Source of the DNA: Evernia prunastri
Lineage: Eukaryota > Ascomycota > Lecanoromycetes > Lecanorales > Parmeliaceae
DNA length: 64,000 nucleotides
Assembly: GCA_003184365.1 (NCBI GenBank)
Contig: NKYR01000009.1
Coordinates: forward strand, 452,249-516,248
Direction of reading: 5' to 3'
Positions 35,066 through 48,778 of this stretch are shown one piece after another. A program made the position numbers and the translations under genes. Within the stretch, counting starts at the first letter, position 1; every line of letters begins with the position of its first letter. The notes under the pieces are model-generated. The model saw only the letters and a list, made by a program, of their open reading frames with translations. It did not search any database and was not told the DNA's origin.

Positions 35066-35940
35066 TAACTAGTACTCGTCCAGTCACATATAAATTGATG
35101 TAAGATAATTAGCTTATCGTACACCCTGCCCGGTCCCTGCGTACTCTACCCCGCACAGCCCACGCTTCTCCTGCGGACCCTCGGACCCTAAAGTAGGAGA
35201 AAACTAGAAACCGCTAAGGAATCGAACTCACCTCAAGGTAATAAATACACGTATACTTCCGACCACACTAGGAGCTTTGCGCTTGACTCAACCATTCGAT
35301 ATTGTAATACTACTTACTTCAATCAGAGGGACAGGGAGTTATTGCGTTTACACTTGGAGTATATCGCCTTGTCCGAACATCGCATGTGCAATTCAAAAAA
35401 ACAAGAAAGAAAAGCTCATAGACGGCTGAGCAGGTGTGCAAGTCTCAAGCTTAGGTCAAAAGAGAGGTCAAAAGCGCGCAATGATGATGATATCCAAGGC
35501 ATCCAAGGTGGATAAGTCCTGAAGGATTTCCAATGCAACGCGATAGGCCTGATAATTCAGCAGGAGATTGAATATCATATTTCGGATTACATTCCAGTCG
35601 CTACCATTCACAGTTCCAGCGTCACGTATTGGCAAATCGGAACATACTCCGAGCGACGCGGATCTAAGGTAGTGTTGATTTCGCCAACTTGCAAACGTTG
35701 TACACTAGTCGCAGCGGGATTGCTATTGCTCAAAATGGTAAGAGATGCGAGTTGCCATCATAGACCTACTAATCAGCCTGTGTGAGATTCTTTGTAGGGT
35801 CACACCGCCGGCTTCCCCCCCCTTTCAGCCATCAAAGTTGATACGTAGGTTACCTTAGTGGCAATCAGCCCTGCAGTATTCTATACTAGTGGCTTGGCAA
35901 CAACCTCTATGTTACAACCACTTCGATAGAGCATCAGATC
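35066..35940. other. Intergenic downstream of the megasynthase
   Basis: No ORF with recognisable motifs, no ER, P450 or transporter relic that I can see. Holds the megasynthase 3' flank. Confidence 0.45.
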
Positions 35941-38900
35941 TTAAGCCTGTAGTTTGTTATTCAACAGTGGGAACGGCTGACTGCGAGCCTCGAGTAGCAG
36001 GCTTACTAGCCAAGACCTTTTCAGGTATTCTGTGACCTCTGGCGTCAAGCCTGCCTCGTTCGCCCGTCTGATCCATTCTGCATCACTCTGGGTCACAAAA
36101 TGAACACCGTGTTTCTTTTCCAGATATTGACCGAGTTGGTGAATACCTACGGCCTCGTCATCGTTGCCGCAGTGATTCCTGTACTCAACCTTCCCAACAC
36201 CTTTCCTCGGCCCGGCCACCGCATCATCCGCCATCGCCTGGGCCACGACCTCAACTCCAACGAATTGGAACCAGCCCTCCAATGCGGCCATTTCGGGAAC
36301 AGATTGTAGCCTTTCCGCGAAGTGCAGCACGTTGTGCATGACGTCCAGCTTGGGGGCGTCAAGACCGACTATCGCAGTTGGGCGGTGGACTGTAACCGAC
36401 AGCCCTGTCGTGGAGCTGACATTCTCGAGGTAGCTCTCACAAGCCCATTTGGAGATGACATAACCATCCATTGTTCCCTCCGGTGGGTAGGCGCCTAGAG
36501 GTTCTTCGTACAGCTCCCGCATAGCTAGCGCTGCAACACCCGCTGTAGAGACATAGTGGAAGTGCTTGACGTTCGCATAATGGAGTGCGAGTCTGACCAG
36601 CTCCTTGGTTGACTCCAGATTGGCGGTCCGGAGGGTTGTATAACTCTTTAGAAAGGACACGTCTGCGCCGTTGTGGATGATGGCATCCGCGTGAAAGAAT
36701 ATCTGCCGTACGCTTTCCTCAGATAGTCCAAGGTGTGGTTGCGTAAGATCGCCAGGGTAGATAACGACCTTAGGGGAGGTGAAGCTAGATAGCTTTTTCG
36801 GATCCCGAACGGCAATGCAGTAAATGGCTCTAATCTCCTCCATCGCCGTCAGTCTGCGGAGGAGTTCTCGGCCTAGGAATCCGGTGGCGCCCGTTAGAGC
36901 AATGATAGCACCATCTCGTGGCCAGATCAGAGATCGAGGCACCTGTACTACTTTGTGGTCATCATCGAACTTCGTCTCCTCTTGCCAGTCGACGCTTGTA
37001 CCCTTCGACGTGTCATCTTCCTTGATACTCAGCAACGCCGCCATTTCTATGAGCGTGCTTGATTGGAATAGATCCACGAGAGGTATTGTCAAGCCGACCC
37101 GCTTCCTGATCTCTGCCTGCACGCTGATGAGCAACAGAGAGTTGCCACCCACGAGAAAGAAGTCAGATGTAGCGTGGACAGTGTGCACCTGCGTCATCTC
37201 CGCCAGGACCGAAAGCCAGATCTCCTTCATCTTCCTTTGGTTCTCCGTCTCCTCGGCCCATGAGGATCCATTGATCCCACCATCTGGAGTCATGCCAACT
37301 GTTTCTAGCGGCATTTTGGCAATCCCCCTACGATCGACCTTACCGTGATGATTCAGTGGTAAAGATGGCAGTGCTATAATGACGGACGGACGCATGTAAT
37401 TTGGCAATACAAGTTCTGTCACAAGTCCGCTCAGAAATGCATCCCTGGCATCCCTTGTTCGGTAGCGAGACTCTGCATCAGGAGTCAAGACAACGTGTGC
37501 CACGAGGAAGGCCGAGCTTGCATCTCCCTTTTCCGGTCTACGCATGTGTACGATAGCGTCTGTAATGTTGCTCCGCGAAGCACCAATGATGTTTGCTTCA
37601 ATTTCCTGCAACTCGATCCGCTGACCGCGCAGCTTGACCTGTGTGTCTCCTGCGATGCGTGCCTGTAGAATAAAGAGGCCGTCAGAAGTGCGTAGATATC
37701 CGCGATCACCGCTACGATGCGCGCGTGTCCAGCCCATGCCAACGGCACTGGGTCCCGCTAGCGTGTCGACAGGAAATCGCTCCGCGGTTGACGACGGGTT
37801 GTTGATGTATCTATTCGCAACACCAGCCCCACCGATGACTAATTGACCAGGAATGCCGGCTGGAACGGGATGATCCTGCTCGTCGACGACATAGACCGTG
37901 TAATTAGGCATCACCTTGCCGATTGGCACAGGCATGTCAGCGCCGTCGAGGTTCTGATACGGGACTTCGTAAATATGCGGTATGATGGTCTCCGCCGGGC
38001 CGTAGACATTCAAAGTGCGAAGAGCCGGCTTGCCCAGCATCTGCAGGTGTTTGACCAGGTTGAAGCCAAAGTCCTCGCCGCCAGAGATGTGCCACATCCA
38101 GGATGAATTCCGCAACTGAGTAAGATCACCATACTGAAGCCAAGATACTGCCTCGGAAGGCACCGCGAGCGTCATCGTGACCGTTTCTGATGCGATGAGC
38201 TTTGTCAATGCAATTGGGTCCTTGCGAGCTGCTTGCGCGGCAACGACTACGGTGCCTTTAGTGGCGAGGGCCACGAGGGTTTGCCACCAGGACACATCAA
38301 AACTCAGGGAAATTTGCTGGAGCATCGTTTGTGGTTGCAGTGGCCATTGGTGAAGGAAGCCCTTTATCGAGTTGGTAATCATGCGGTGCGGGAGAGAGAT
38401 ACCCTACTCACGTCCTTGAATCAGTACTTTTCTAGTGAAAGAAAAAAAGAAATTCGAATTAATTGCGCGATCCATCTAGGATATACACCGGATGTATACA
38501 TACCTTAGGAACACCGGTTGACCCGCTTGTATACAACACCATGGCTTCATCTTCGGCCCTCGGCTTGTGAAGAGAAGGGATCGTGACTCGAGCGGACTCT
38601 GAAATACTAGAGAGGTTGATCACAGCGTCTGGTTTCTTCCATCCAACTCTTGTAACCAGCGGACTGGTGTTATCATGAATCAGAATCGCTGCCAGCTGTG
38701 CGTCTTGGATGATCGTTGCAAGACGTTGGGTCCCTTGGCCGAGTTCAAGAGGCACATACGTGCCCCCAGCCGGCCAGATCCCCAGCATAGAGCAGATCCA
38801 ATCAGGAGATGGCTCTTGCAGGATGCCGACTCTCGAGTGAGCCGCAATATTCAGGTCGGCAATGGCTTTCGCAATAGTATAAGATCTCAAGTTCATATCT

Positions 38901-41900
38901 CTGTATGAAAGGAGGGAGCCGTTTCCGTCTTTCAGAGCGATAGAATCAGGCTGCTCAGAAGCGACACTGTCAATTTCGTCAAGCATGGTCGTCTCGTCGA
39001 GATCCAGATGCAGACCTAGATAAAATGTCCGTCAGATAATATGACCAAAGGAGAGACATCATGGTGGCGCTATAAAATTGGTAATCTAAAGAAAAATCTA
39101 CCAAAGAAGGTCGATGGGATAATTTGACCCGATACACCCGTACGTGCTAAAGGTCATACTCGGAAGCTATTGCTTGAAAGAGGTGTATGAGTGGAACTTA
39201 CCCTGACCCATCTTGAGGGCGTGCTCAACGTCGACGGTATTGAACATCTGCGGCTCTCCTCCCAGCAGTTCGCAATCATCGGCAAAAGCTTGAACCAAAT
39301 TGTAGTAGCAGTGCAATATCAAACTCGAATCTTCTTGCTTATACAGACTCTCTTGAACCATAATAGCCACCGAAGGGTTTCCCGTTGGATTGTCAATGAT
39401 ATCCAACATTACATCATACGGCATCTCGCCGATAGCGTATTCCTGGCCCTCAAGCTCGCCGTTCCCAAACGGCTGCTTCTCGTTGACCTGACGGTAGTCA
39501 ATGAATGCCTGGAACAGCGGGCTGTGCGTCGGGCTGCGCTTGACTCCAATTTCGTTGAGGATTACATCGAAAGCTACAGCCGAATTGGCGAGCCCTGACA
39601 AGATTTTCTTCTTGGCCTGTGTGATGATGGAACTAAAAGGCAGGCCGAGTGAGGTATGTAGTCGTACAGGGAACAGATTCAGGAACATGCCGATGCTTTC
39701 CATGGCGCCCCGCTCAGTGCGATTCGCGTCTGCGATGCCGATGCAGATGTCTTCTGTGCTGGTAAAGCGGGCGAGTACGACCTGGAAGACGGCGCAGTAG
39801 AAGTGGAAAGGGGTCACCTTCAGCTTTCGGCAAAGGGACCGGATCTTGCTTGCTGTGTTTGTGCTGAATTTTGTTTCTGACTTGAGATGTCGATAAGTTG
39901 TCAAGACTTTGCGTAGACGAGAGGAATCAGACGAGACGTTGAGGATTGGAAGAATGTCCGGGAGGTCATGGAACTCCTTGCGCCAATAAGAGATTTCATT
40001 ATCCCATTGACCGTTGCGCAGTCGGCTCAACTGCTGCTCAGAAAAGTCTGGGTATTGCAGATGCGGGGGCGACAGTGTTTCTCCAACGTATAGCCGTTGT
40101 AGGTCAGAGACAAGCACAACTAGACTGGTGCCATCCATGTTGATATGATGGTAGCCGAAAAGGAGGTAGTGTCGCATCCGTGACTGAGAAAGCAAAATAA
40201 TTCTCATGGTCTCCCCCTTGCTGAGGTCGTAGATATGCTTTTCAATCCCTGGAACTGCTGCTGAATATCTTCCTGAGAGGATAGATTCAGAGTCTCTAGG
40301 TGTAGAGGAGATTTCACGAGGACTCTCTGCATCGATTGGTGCTTGCTGTTGAAGAAACATGTTCGCAGGGCTTCATGCCTGCTTCCTAGATCACGGACCG
40401 CCCTCGCTAGGTCGTGGATCTTGACCTCTCCGGCGATCAGCATGGAACACGTGATATTGAATGCGGTTGGATCCGTTACGAGTTGGCTCATGAACCAGAA
40501 GCGGGACTGCCCAAACGACATTGGGACTATCTTCTCTATTGGCTGGGGCTCTATAGCCGGTAGTGAAGAAGTTTTAAACTGAGATGAGGAGGGGATTGGG
40601 GGGGTCGATAGTCCTAGTCCACTAGATTGACCCGATGAACTTATATCAAAGATATCGTCAGGAGTGAAATTTGCGGACGTGGAGCCCACCGAGGTCGAAG
40701 CTGACGTTGAGCTTTCTTGGGATGAACTGGCTGTCGAACTAGCTGCGGCATTTGAGGTAGCTTCTGGTTGACTCTGTTCATCAACTCCCCTGGCTAACTC
40801 GGATGGCAGCTTTCCGACAGCATATCCTACAATCTCTTCGATCGTGGCTCCTCCAAGGATCTTAAGCACAGGAATATCGACCTCGAATTCTCGCAGGAAC
40901 CAGGATCGGATCTCGACTGCGACAAGAGAGTCAATACCTAAGTCATCCGCGGCTTGCTCGAGTAAGAAGCTAGGGTCGTTGGCTGTCTCAGAGCGAAGCT
41001 GCAGAATGAGCTTGAACTTTTCGAGAACGGTATCTAGTAGGTGTGGTCAGCAGAGATCTATATGTGATGAGCATATCTTCTTCATGACTGCTTGGGAAAA
41101 GCATGTTGGAGCAACCCTTTGAGAAACATCACACTGCGATGACGTTGCTTGTCTTCTTTCATACACACGAACAATCTTACCTCGAACAATTTGCTCAACC
41201 TGACTCTGCGTCTCTGCCAGCTTCAGCAGCTCTCCAGGCGAAACAGCCGCTGCCGACTTGTCCATCGTGTGGACAGCTTTACTCGACGCGCTTCTAACCA
41301 CATACCCAAATCGCGAGTTCTCACACCAGGTGGGCTTGAAGTCCTCCTCGGGCGCGGCGACGTGCAAACCTGTGATCAACTCCTCAGAGTGTCCGGATCC
41401 GACTCGCCCGGCCAGGATAGCATTCGCGAAGGCGAGCCGGAAGTCCCATTCTGACATCTTGCGGTATCCAGCACCAACGAGCTGAGCGAGAACGGAGTCA
41501 CTGACCTCACGCGCCATGTACCCAATGCCCATGACTGCGCCGATATCGATGACACTGGCTGCAGCGCCACGCTGTCGACGCTGCGCCGCAAGACCGATCA
41601 TATACATGTTTGCTGCTGCATAGTTGGACTGTCCACTGTTGCCAAAGACACATGAGAGGGATGAAAAGAGAATGAAGAACTCAAGTGGTTCATCGTAGAA
41701 AATTTCATCCAGGAAGCGAGTCCCGTCCACTTTGGGCTTCAAAACCCGCATCATTTGGTCATAGGTCATCTGTTCGAAGGTAGCGTCTCGGAGGACCATA
41801 GCGCCGTTGGCGACGCCGGCGATAGGTGGCCAAGAGTGTCGAATGTTGGTGACCAAGGTCTGGAGAGAGATGCGGTCCGTAATGTCACTGTAGCGACTAG

Positions 41901-44900
41901 TCAGCACTTACGCTTTGCACATGGACAGGGTGACATGCTTAGCCATGACTTCAATCTTGACACCTTGAGCTGCATAGGCAGAAAGCCAATCTGGGTCGAC
42001 CCGGGGATTTCTGCTGGTCAGTACAATGTATCTGGCTCCTTGGCCAACCATCCATTCAGCCACAGACAGTCCTAACCCACCTGTACCAGCTAAACCGGCT
42101 AAAAAAAAGGTACGGTCATTCCGAAGCAGAGGAACAGAATCTGATGGCTTCACGGGCACTGATAGTATATCTGTGGCGGTCCAGTCTACGATGGTCGACC
42201 AAGTGTGCGAAGTCTTGATATAATCTGCTGCAGACACGATAACTGGACATGCCGGCAATTTCGTTCCAGAGTCCAGCATAACAGATATCGACTCAAGTGC
42301 GTCTTTCAGCACTTTGATAGCTCCTTTACTGGCCGAGGCCGTGTGAGAATCATCTGGTTGGAAGGCATATGCATTAACCACTTTCAATGACCTTGGGTAA
42401 CACTTTCTGATGCGCTCGATCAGGTTATGACTCCCTGGCTTGTTGCTGGAAAAGTCAATGAGCTCTGAAATATTCGAAGGCAAGCACTGCTTGATGATCC
42501 GTTTGTTTGCTAAAGGGTTAATCGAGACGAAATCAGAGTCGCCCTCGACCGCAGAACTTGTAATGCAGGTGACGTCGGGCATCTTCTGTACGGCTTGTTG
42601 CTTGAAAAATCTCACCAAGCCGAGCTCCGGCTCAATCAGGAACAGCCTGGTCTTGGATGCAGCCTCGCTGCAAATAAAAGAGGACAATATGTGAGCTGAG
42701 ATGGCGTTCAAGAAGTCGGCAGATGATGTGTCAATTGGAACCTGGTACGGACAGACGCACTGTTTCGGGACTCCGACAATGGACGCCATGTGGCTCGATA
42801 GTGCCACCACTGGTATGTTCGCTTCCAAGTCGATGCCAATGCATGCATACAATGCTGTTGCTGAAGAGATGGGGAGAGCTGAAGCTGCAGTGTAGAGGAC
42901 TCGTATTCTGACCACTTCTTTATCGATGGTGACATCGGTGGTGGACAAATGATGTTTGCAGAGACTGTAAGATGACGTCTCATCTTGTTGAATCGTGACT
43001 GTTTCCTCTGAAGGGTTGATTGGAGCCAAAATGTCGCGGCGCGATGAGTTGTAGCCGTCGTTCCAGGGACGATTAGCTTTGATTCTTGGGATCAACATAT
43101 TCCCATTTACATCAACCGCAACTTCCGATTCCCGACTCCACAATACATCTTGCGCTCCGTCCTCCATTTTTTTTAAAATGTGAAGTCGCAATAGCTCTTC
43201 AACGAGCATCTGGGCGCTAGGCTTTGCGTTAACATCGAAATCGATGAATTGCAATCGAGTGTGCGGCAATTCCATCATGATGGCTCGACCAAAGCCCACA
43301 GACATATTCGCGTACGGTTTACTGTGTCTGCACCCTTGCGTCACCCAGAGCACATTCTGGCCGCGCAAGAAAAGCGTCTTGAGCCCTTCAAACGAGCCCG
43401 CCGACATATCTTGGAAAACTGGCTGCTCCAGTTCAATTAAGCAGAGCACCGTAAGCTTGGGTGGGAAGTTGCTCATGCTGCTGATTTCTTCTAACGTCTG
43501 CACTGTTTTAACAGAAGAGCAATGGTCCTTCAGCAAGTGAGTCACGCTTTGCGCGAGTCGATGGGGCCTGAGCGTGGTGCCTCTTACGATTAGGAAGTCT
43601 CTGATCTCTGAAAGGGGAGATGGCTCAGAAGTAGGCTCGATCAACAAGCTGATGCGTTCGTCCACGGCTCGAGACACGATGACGCCGAACGGATGCGGCA
43701 GGGTCTCCATTTCGGGGGGAATTGTTTCTATTCCAGAGAAGCCCGACTGTAATAGATGTGCATTCCACTGTGCAGAGGACACACAAGGCGACCATGGACG
43801 ACCAGAGTCAGCGCCGAGCCACCAGCCTGATAAGCCGCCCATCGTGAAGGACATGCGCATGGTGTCATTTGAAGTAACTTCGAGCACGACCAAATACCCA
43901 CCTGGTTTCAGAAGTTTCCGCACGTTTTCCAGTGTGAGTTGCAAGTCCTTGGTGGCATGCAGAACGAGCGACGCAATCACCAGATCATACGAATGTTCCT
44001 CGAATCCCTGGCCAGCAATGTCCTTCTCAGCATCGAGGACCTGAAACACCATCCGCCCTGTATATTCGGAAAAGACGCCTTGCGCTGTCTCGAAGAATCC
44101 CGGTGAGATATCAGTGAACATGTAATGATCGAACGCCTCGCTGATTTTGCGCAAAATGCTTTTCGTCGCTCCACCTGTCCCAGCGCCGATCTCGAGGATC
44201 CTCATGTGTGGATAACGGTGCGTAATCTGCGCGACGATATCCGTTAAGAATGCCGTGTACGGTTGTAGACCCAGCGATTCGACATAGTACTGATTCAACA
44301 TGCCGTCCTTCAGCATATGTTCTAGGATGACCGTCTCACCTCTAACGGCTGCGGCTAGGTTCTCTCCCACACTGCGCATGAGGCGGACCTCAATCTTGTC
44401 AGCATGTGCTTCCATGAGCTGATTCAGATCCTCATGGGTGTCGGCAGTCCACTCTTTCTTGCCGTATGGCTGCTTGCCACTGTCCACCTGGTCCATGATG
44501 TGGCTCGCGTAGGCAAGCAGCTTCTGGTTGTGCCACTCTGTCTTCTTGGCTTCTTCCGGAGTGATTTCAAGCGTGAGCCGCCGGAGGTAGAAATACGAGA
44601 TGCGCTCGAGCACCCATCCCAGCTCGATATCAGCTGCTGATGCTCTACTGCCACGGACCGCGAGCGTACCGTCTGGCGAAGCCACGCCAAAGGCATTCTC
44701 GAAGAAAATTTGCACATCCTGTGCTGCGGAGGACGCTGCAAAGGGGACGATGTTGATCCCGTCTGCTTGGATTATGCTCTGACTCCCATCCGCGCTGTAA
44801 ATACCGACGTCACCGCAAATAGCCATGTGTTCGGTGACGTTGCCCTCACTTGTTACTGTCGAATCGAAGGCTAATTGAGTATCTGCACTGGAACGACATG

Positions 44901-47900
44901 CGACTGGATTGACCCGTAAGTAGTTGATGGAGGTGGGCACATGCAGTGACCACAAACGCCCATCACCTGGCCAAGAATATGCCAAGAAGATGGTTTGGAA
45001 CGCTGCGTCGAGGAATCCTGGATGAACTAGCAGTTTCTGTTCTGACAGATGCATATTGGCCGTGGATAACTTACACACTAGACCGCTACCGTGTCCCAAT
45101 TTTCTCGTCATGGACCGAAGTGCCCGGAAGGAACCTGAATAATGGTACCCAAGCTTCCTCAATTCCGAGTAGAAGTCGTCTTCGTCGACGTCCACCATGT
45201 TCGGTAAGGCGGTCTCTCGAGAAGGCAAGGGAGAAGAGGACGGTGCATGAACGTCCGCAAGCAATAGCTTGATCCGCCCGCTCGCAATCAAGGTTGCAGT
45301 ATCAGCATCTCTGAAGGTGGAGTGAAAACGGAAGCTAGCAATAACAGTCCCCTCATTTTGTTCCCCAGCGTCCTGCTCGATGTGCAGATAAAACATTGTT
45401 TCTATGCTACTATTCTCGTCCTCGAATACAACAGCTTTCTTGATGGACAGATTTTCAAGCTCGATAAGCTGGACAGATCGCTGATTGGCAAGATGCACAC
45501 CTGCTTCGAGGGCAAGGGCCACGTATCCCGCGGCGGGGAAGACGATCTGCCCCTGAAGCTGATGACCCGTCAACCATGGCAGGTTGGAGAGACGCAGAAT
45601 GTTCTGCCAGACGATGTCCAATTCCGTCGAGTCAGGGCTCAGCGTACCTAATAGGGGGTGGCCTGGCTGTTGCCTCGTACGTAGTGCCCTGGACCGACGT
45701 GACTCATGCCAGAAAATGCGGTCGTGGTCCCACTGGTACGTGGGCAAGTTTTTGAGGAGCACTGGATGGGACTGCTGCTGTGGGTGGACGATCTTTTGAA
45801 ATCTTTCGAAATCAACCCCACCCTCAGAGACATTTCTCCAGACTAGTCCGAGTGCCGCAGCCAAGCTCTCCGCACCACTCTGGTTCCGGACCAAGCAGGA
45901 TCCATAGGAAAGAAAGGGCTTCGCAGCTGCCTTCATGGTGTCCTCTGCGGGCCCACGCAGTGCCCCATGTGGACCAACTTCGAGGGCTACAGTAAGCTTG
46001 TTTTCAAGATCCGTAATCGCCGCTTCTAGTGCCGCTGAGAATAAGACTGGCTGCGACATATTACAGCACCAGTAGAGTGCGTTCAACTCCTCGTTCTCAT
46101 CATTACCATCAATGAGCTTGCCCTGATGTACGGAGGAGAACCATCTACAGTCATCAATGGGCTTCCGTACCGTTAGAGATGCATTCCGAAGCGAGTCAAG
46201 ATAAGCCCTGATGCAAGGTAACATATAATGTGAGTGATAAGCCTTGTCAACCCGCAGTGCTCGTGCAAACTTGCCCTCGGCGTCGAATACCGTTTTGGCC
46301 TCCTCGACGGCGTCATCATCCCCCGAGAGAGTGACACTCACGGGCGAGTTGCAGGCTGCGACGCAAATGCGATTCTCGAATTCCGGCAGTGCGCAAAGCT
46401 CCTCGGCATCCTTGGGACTTGTGCCTACCGCCATCATAGCCCCGAGCCGTCCGGCAGGGCCAACGGCGAGCGCTGAATGCAAGCCCCGGTAATACGCTAC
46501 CAAAAGCGCGTCTCGGTCGGATAAGACGCCGCAGGCGTATGCGGCAGCGATCTCGCCAGAGCTATGGCCAATGACAGCAGCAAACTTGATGCAGGCCGCA
46601 CGGAGGAGGTCAACCAGAAGAATTTGCACCACTGTGCAAATGGGCTGGGAGAAGGCAGCGGTAGCTAGCCTCGAGCTAGAACTGTCAGCTAGGATTTCGG
46701 CTTTCAAAGACCAAGAGGGTCGGTCCGCTTGAGGGAGGGTCGCTAATACGGCCTCCAGATACGCCAGACGGGCTCGAACGAATAACGAATTCTGGATCAG
46801 CTCCTTGCCCATACCTGCCCACTGAGCGCCTTGTCCTGTGAAAATCCCTAGTATTTGCCCCGGATTGCTGGATGCTCGAGTTATAGCGGTGGACTCCCCA
46901 TCAAGTCGTGCTATCGAGGCTTCGATGCGCTGTCGCAAGTCTTGAGCGCTGAGTCCGGGATAAGCGGTGCGATACGGAAATGTGGAGCGGCGAGTGCTGA
47001 GGGTAAATGCGAGGTCAGTGAGGTTGACCGACGGGTGTTCATCCAAAAATTCAATGACACTTCTCAAATATGTCTCCAAAGATGATTTTGAGAACGCAGA
47101 GAAAGTGAAGAGGAGGAAGCATGACTGATGCCCGGGATCCTCGTTGACGTCGGCGATGCCGTTGGACTGAAGAGCGGGTTCATAGCTCTCCACAATCGCA
47201 TGTATGTTCGTTCCCCCGAAACCGAAGCTGTTCAAGCTGGCTCGCCGCGGCTCTCCGGGCGCCAGCTGGGGCCACTCGATAGCTTCGGTGGGCACCTCGA
47301 GATTCTGAATGAACGGCTGGATTGCTGGGTTCAGAGACTTGAACAATAGGTTTGGAGGGATGACCCCGTGCTGCAACGCCAAAGAGACTTTCATCAACCC
47401 TGCGATACCGGCGGTACCTTCCGTGTGGCCGATGATGGTTTTGATAGAGCCGACCAACAGCTTCTCCTCGCGACTACCATTCTTACCAACCTCTACACCA
47501 TCTATATGGCGTCCAATAGCACGGTGGATCGCCTCTGCTTCTATGGGATCCCCTGCCAGCATCCCGGTGCCATGCGCCTCGAAGAATTGTGGCCTTCCTT
47601 GCGCTGTACTCAGATCAAGTCCTGCTCGTCTGTATGTGTCCTCCATTAGCGCCACCTGTGCGTCGGCACTCGGCACCGTGATGCCATGAGTACGCCCGTC
47701 CTGGTTCGCCCCAGTCTCGCGAATAAGGCATTCGATGTCATCTCCATCCGTCATAGCATCGCTCAACCGCTTTAGTACCACCGCTCCAACGCCGTCTCCA
47801 CGAGCGTAACCGTCCGCTCGCGCATCCCACATCTGACTCCGCCCCTGCGGTGAAAGCATGTGGAAGGTGCTCTCGGCAATGTACGCTTCCGGACCGAGAA

Positions 47901-48778
47901 GAAGGTTTGTGCCGGCGGCGATAGCGATTCGAGACGTGCCGGAACGGATGGCTTGCACGGCTTGATGAACGGCGACTAGGCTAGAGGAGCATGCTGTGTC
48001 GATCGTCATGCTGGGTCCACGCCAGTCGAAAAAATATGAAATCCGATTCGAGACCAGGGAGCGAGCTGTACCGGTGGGGAAGTACTGCGATCGTATCAGT
48101 CCGCTGAAGGTATTTGATCGATCCCCTATTTCATCGTCTTTACAAAAGCTTATCGGCAGCTACACATCCCCAATATCCTCTACACGCCTATAAAACTTGA
48201 AATGAAATTTCTTGAAAGCCTCATGCGAGTGGCAGGCTCAAAGACGCAAATATAATACTCTCGTGATTTACCAACAGAAGAGAAGAGAAGAGAAAAGATA
48301 AGATAAAAAGCCAGCGACAACTAACCTTCGACATCGCATTCAGATCCCGAAACTGAATCCCGCTGTACTCCTCACACATCAGACCGACAAACACAGCGGT
48401 ATCGCCACCTTTCAACCCGCTCATCCTCTGCCCGCCCGCCTCCAGCGCCTCGTAGACGCACTCGAGCAGCAGGCGCTGCTGCGGGTCGATGGCGCTCGCC
48501 TCGGCCGCGGAAACGCTGAAGAAGTCGGCGTCGAACGCCCGGTGGTCTTCGGCCAGCACGTACGAATGGCGCATGTTGCTGTGCCCTTGGTACTCGCCGT
48601 CCGGGTGGTAGAAGCCGTCCGGGTTGAAGCGCGTGGACGGGATCTCGGAGAGGACGTCGCGCGGCTGCGACAGGAGCCCCCAGAGCTTCGACGGGGACGA
48701 GGCGTTCCCTGGGAAGCGGCATCCGGAGCCAATGACGGCGATGGGCTCGCCGGGTGAAGGTGGCGTGGGTTGGGTCAT
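35941..48778 (-). CDS. PKS-NRPS hybrid megasynthase (KS-AT-DH-MT-KR-ACP-C-A-T-R), two lesions as assembled
   Basis: Builds a reduced, C-methylated polyketide and joins it to one amino acid. Start at ATG 48778 (MTQPTPPSPGEPIAVIG); an ATG at 48832 is possible. Exons: 48778-48326, 48084-41912, 41887-41181, 41033-39202, 39015-38504, 38403-35941; about 4,045 residues. KS: DTACSSS, EAHGTG, GHTEGTAG. AT: GHSSGEIAAAYACG (about residue 660). DH: HQLQGQIVFP and HPGFLDAAFQ. MT: LEIGAGTGGATKS. No ER motif follows. KR: AGLAGTGGLGLS, then FSSLSCVFGNSGQSNYAAAN. ACP: LGIDSLVAVE. C: HHINMDG. A: YTSGSTGVPKG, NVYGPAE, SGDRGYL, RGQRIELQEIEANI, NHHGKVDR. T: GGNSLLL. R: LTGATGFLGRELL, STAGV, GYVISKW. Odd: in-frame TAA at 41908-41910 in KR, inside a 24-nt intron-like string; and a one-base frame loss at the T-run 40239-40242 in C. 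Exon phases close only if one base is missing there. Otherwise full-length. Confidence 0.93.

Noticed and set aside
35214..35236. GAATCGAACTC string resembling a tRNA T-loop on the minus strand
   Set aside because: The flanking bases do not pair as a T-arm and no acceptor stem or anticodon arm is present.
48372..48757. Arg/Ala-rich ORFs over the KS start
   Set aside because: Shadow frames of the GC-rich first megasynthase exon.
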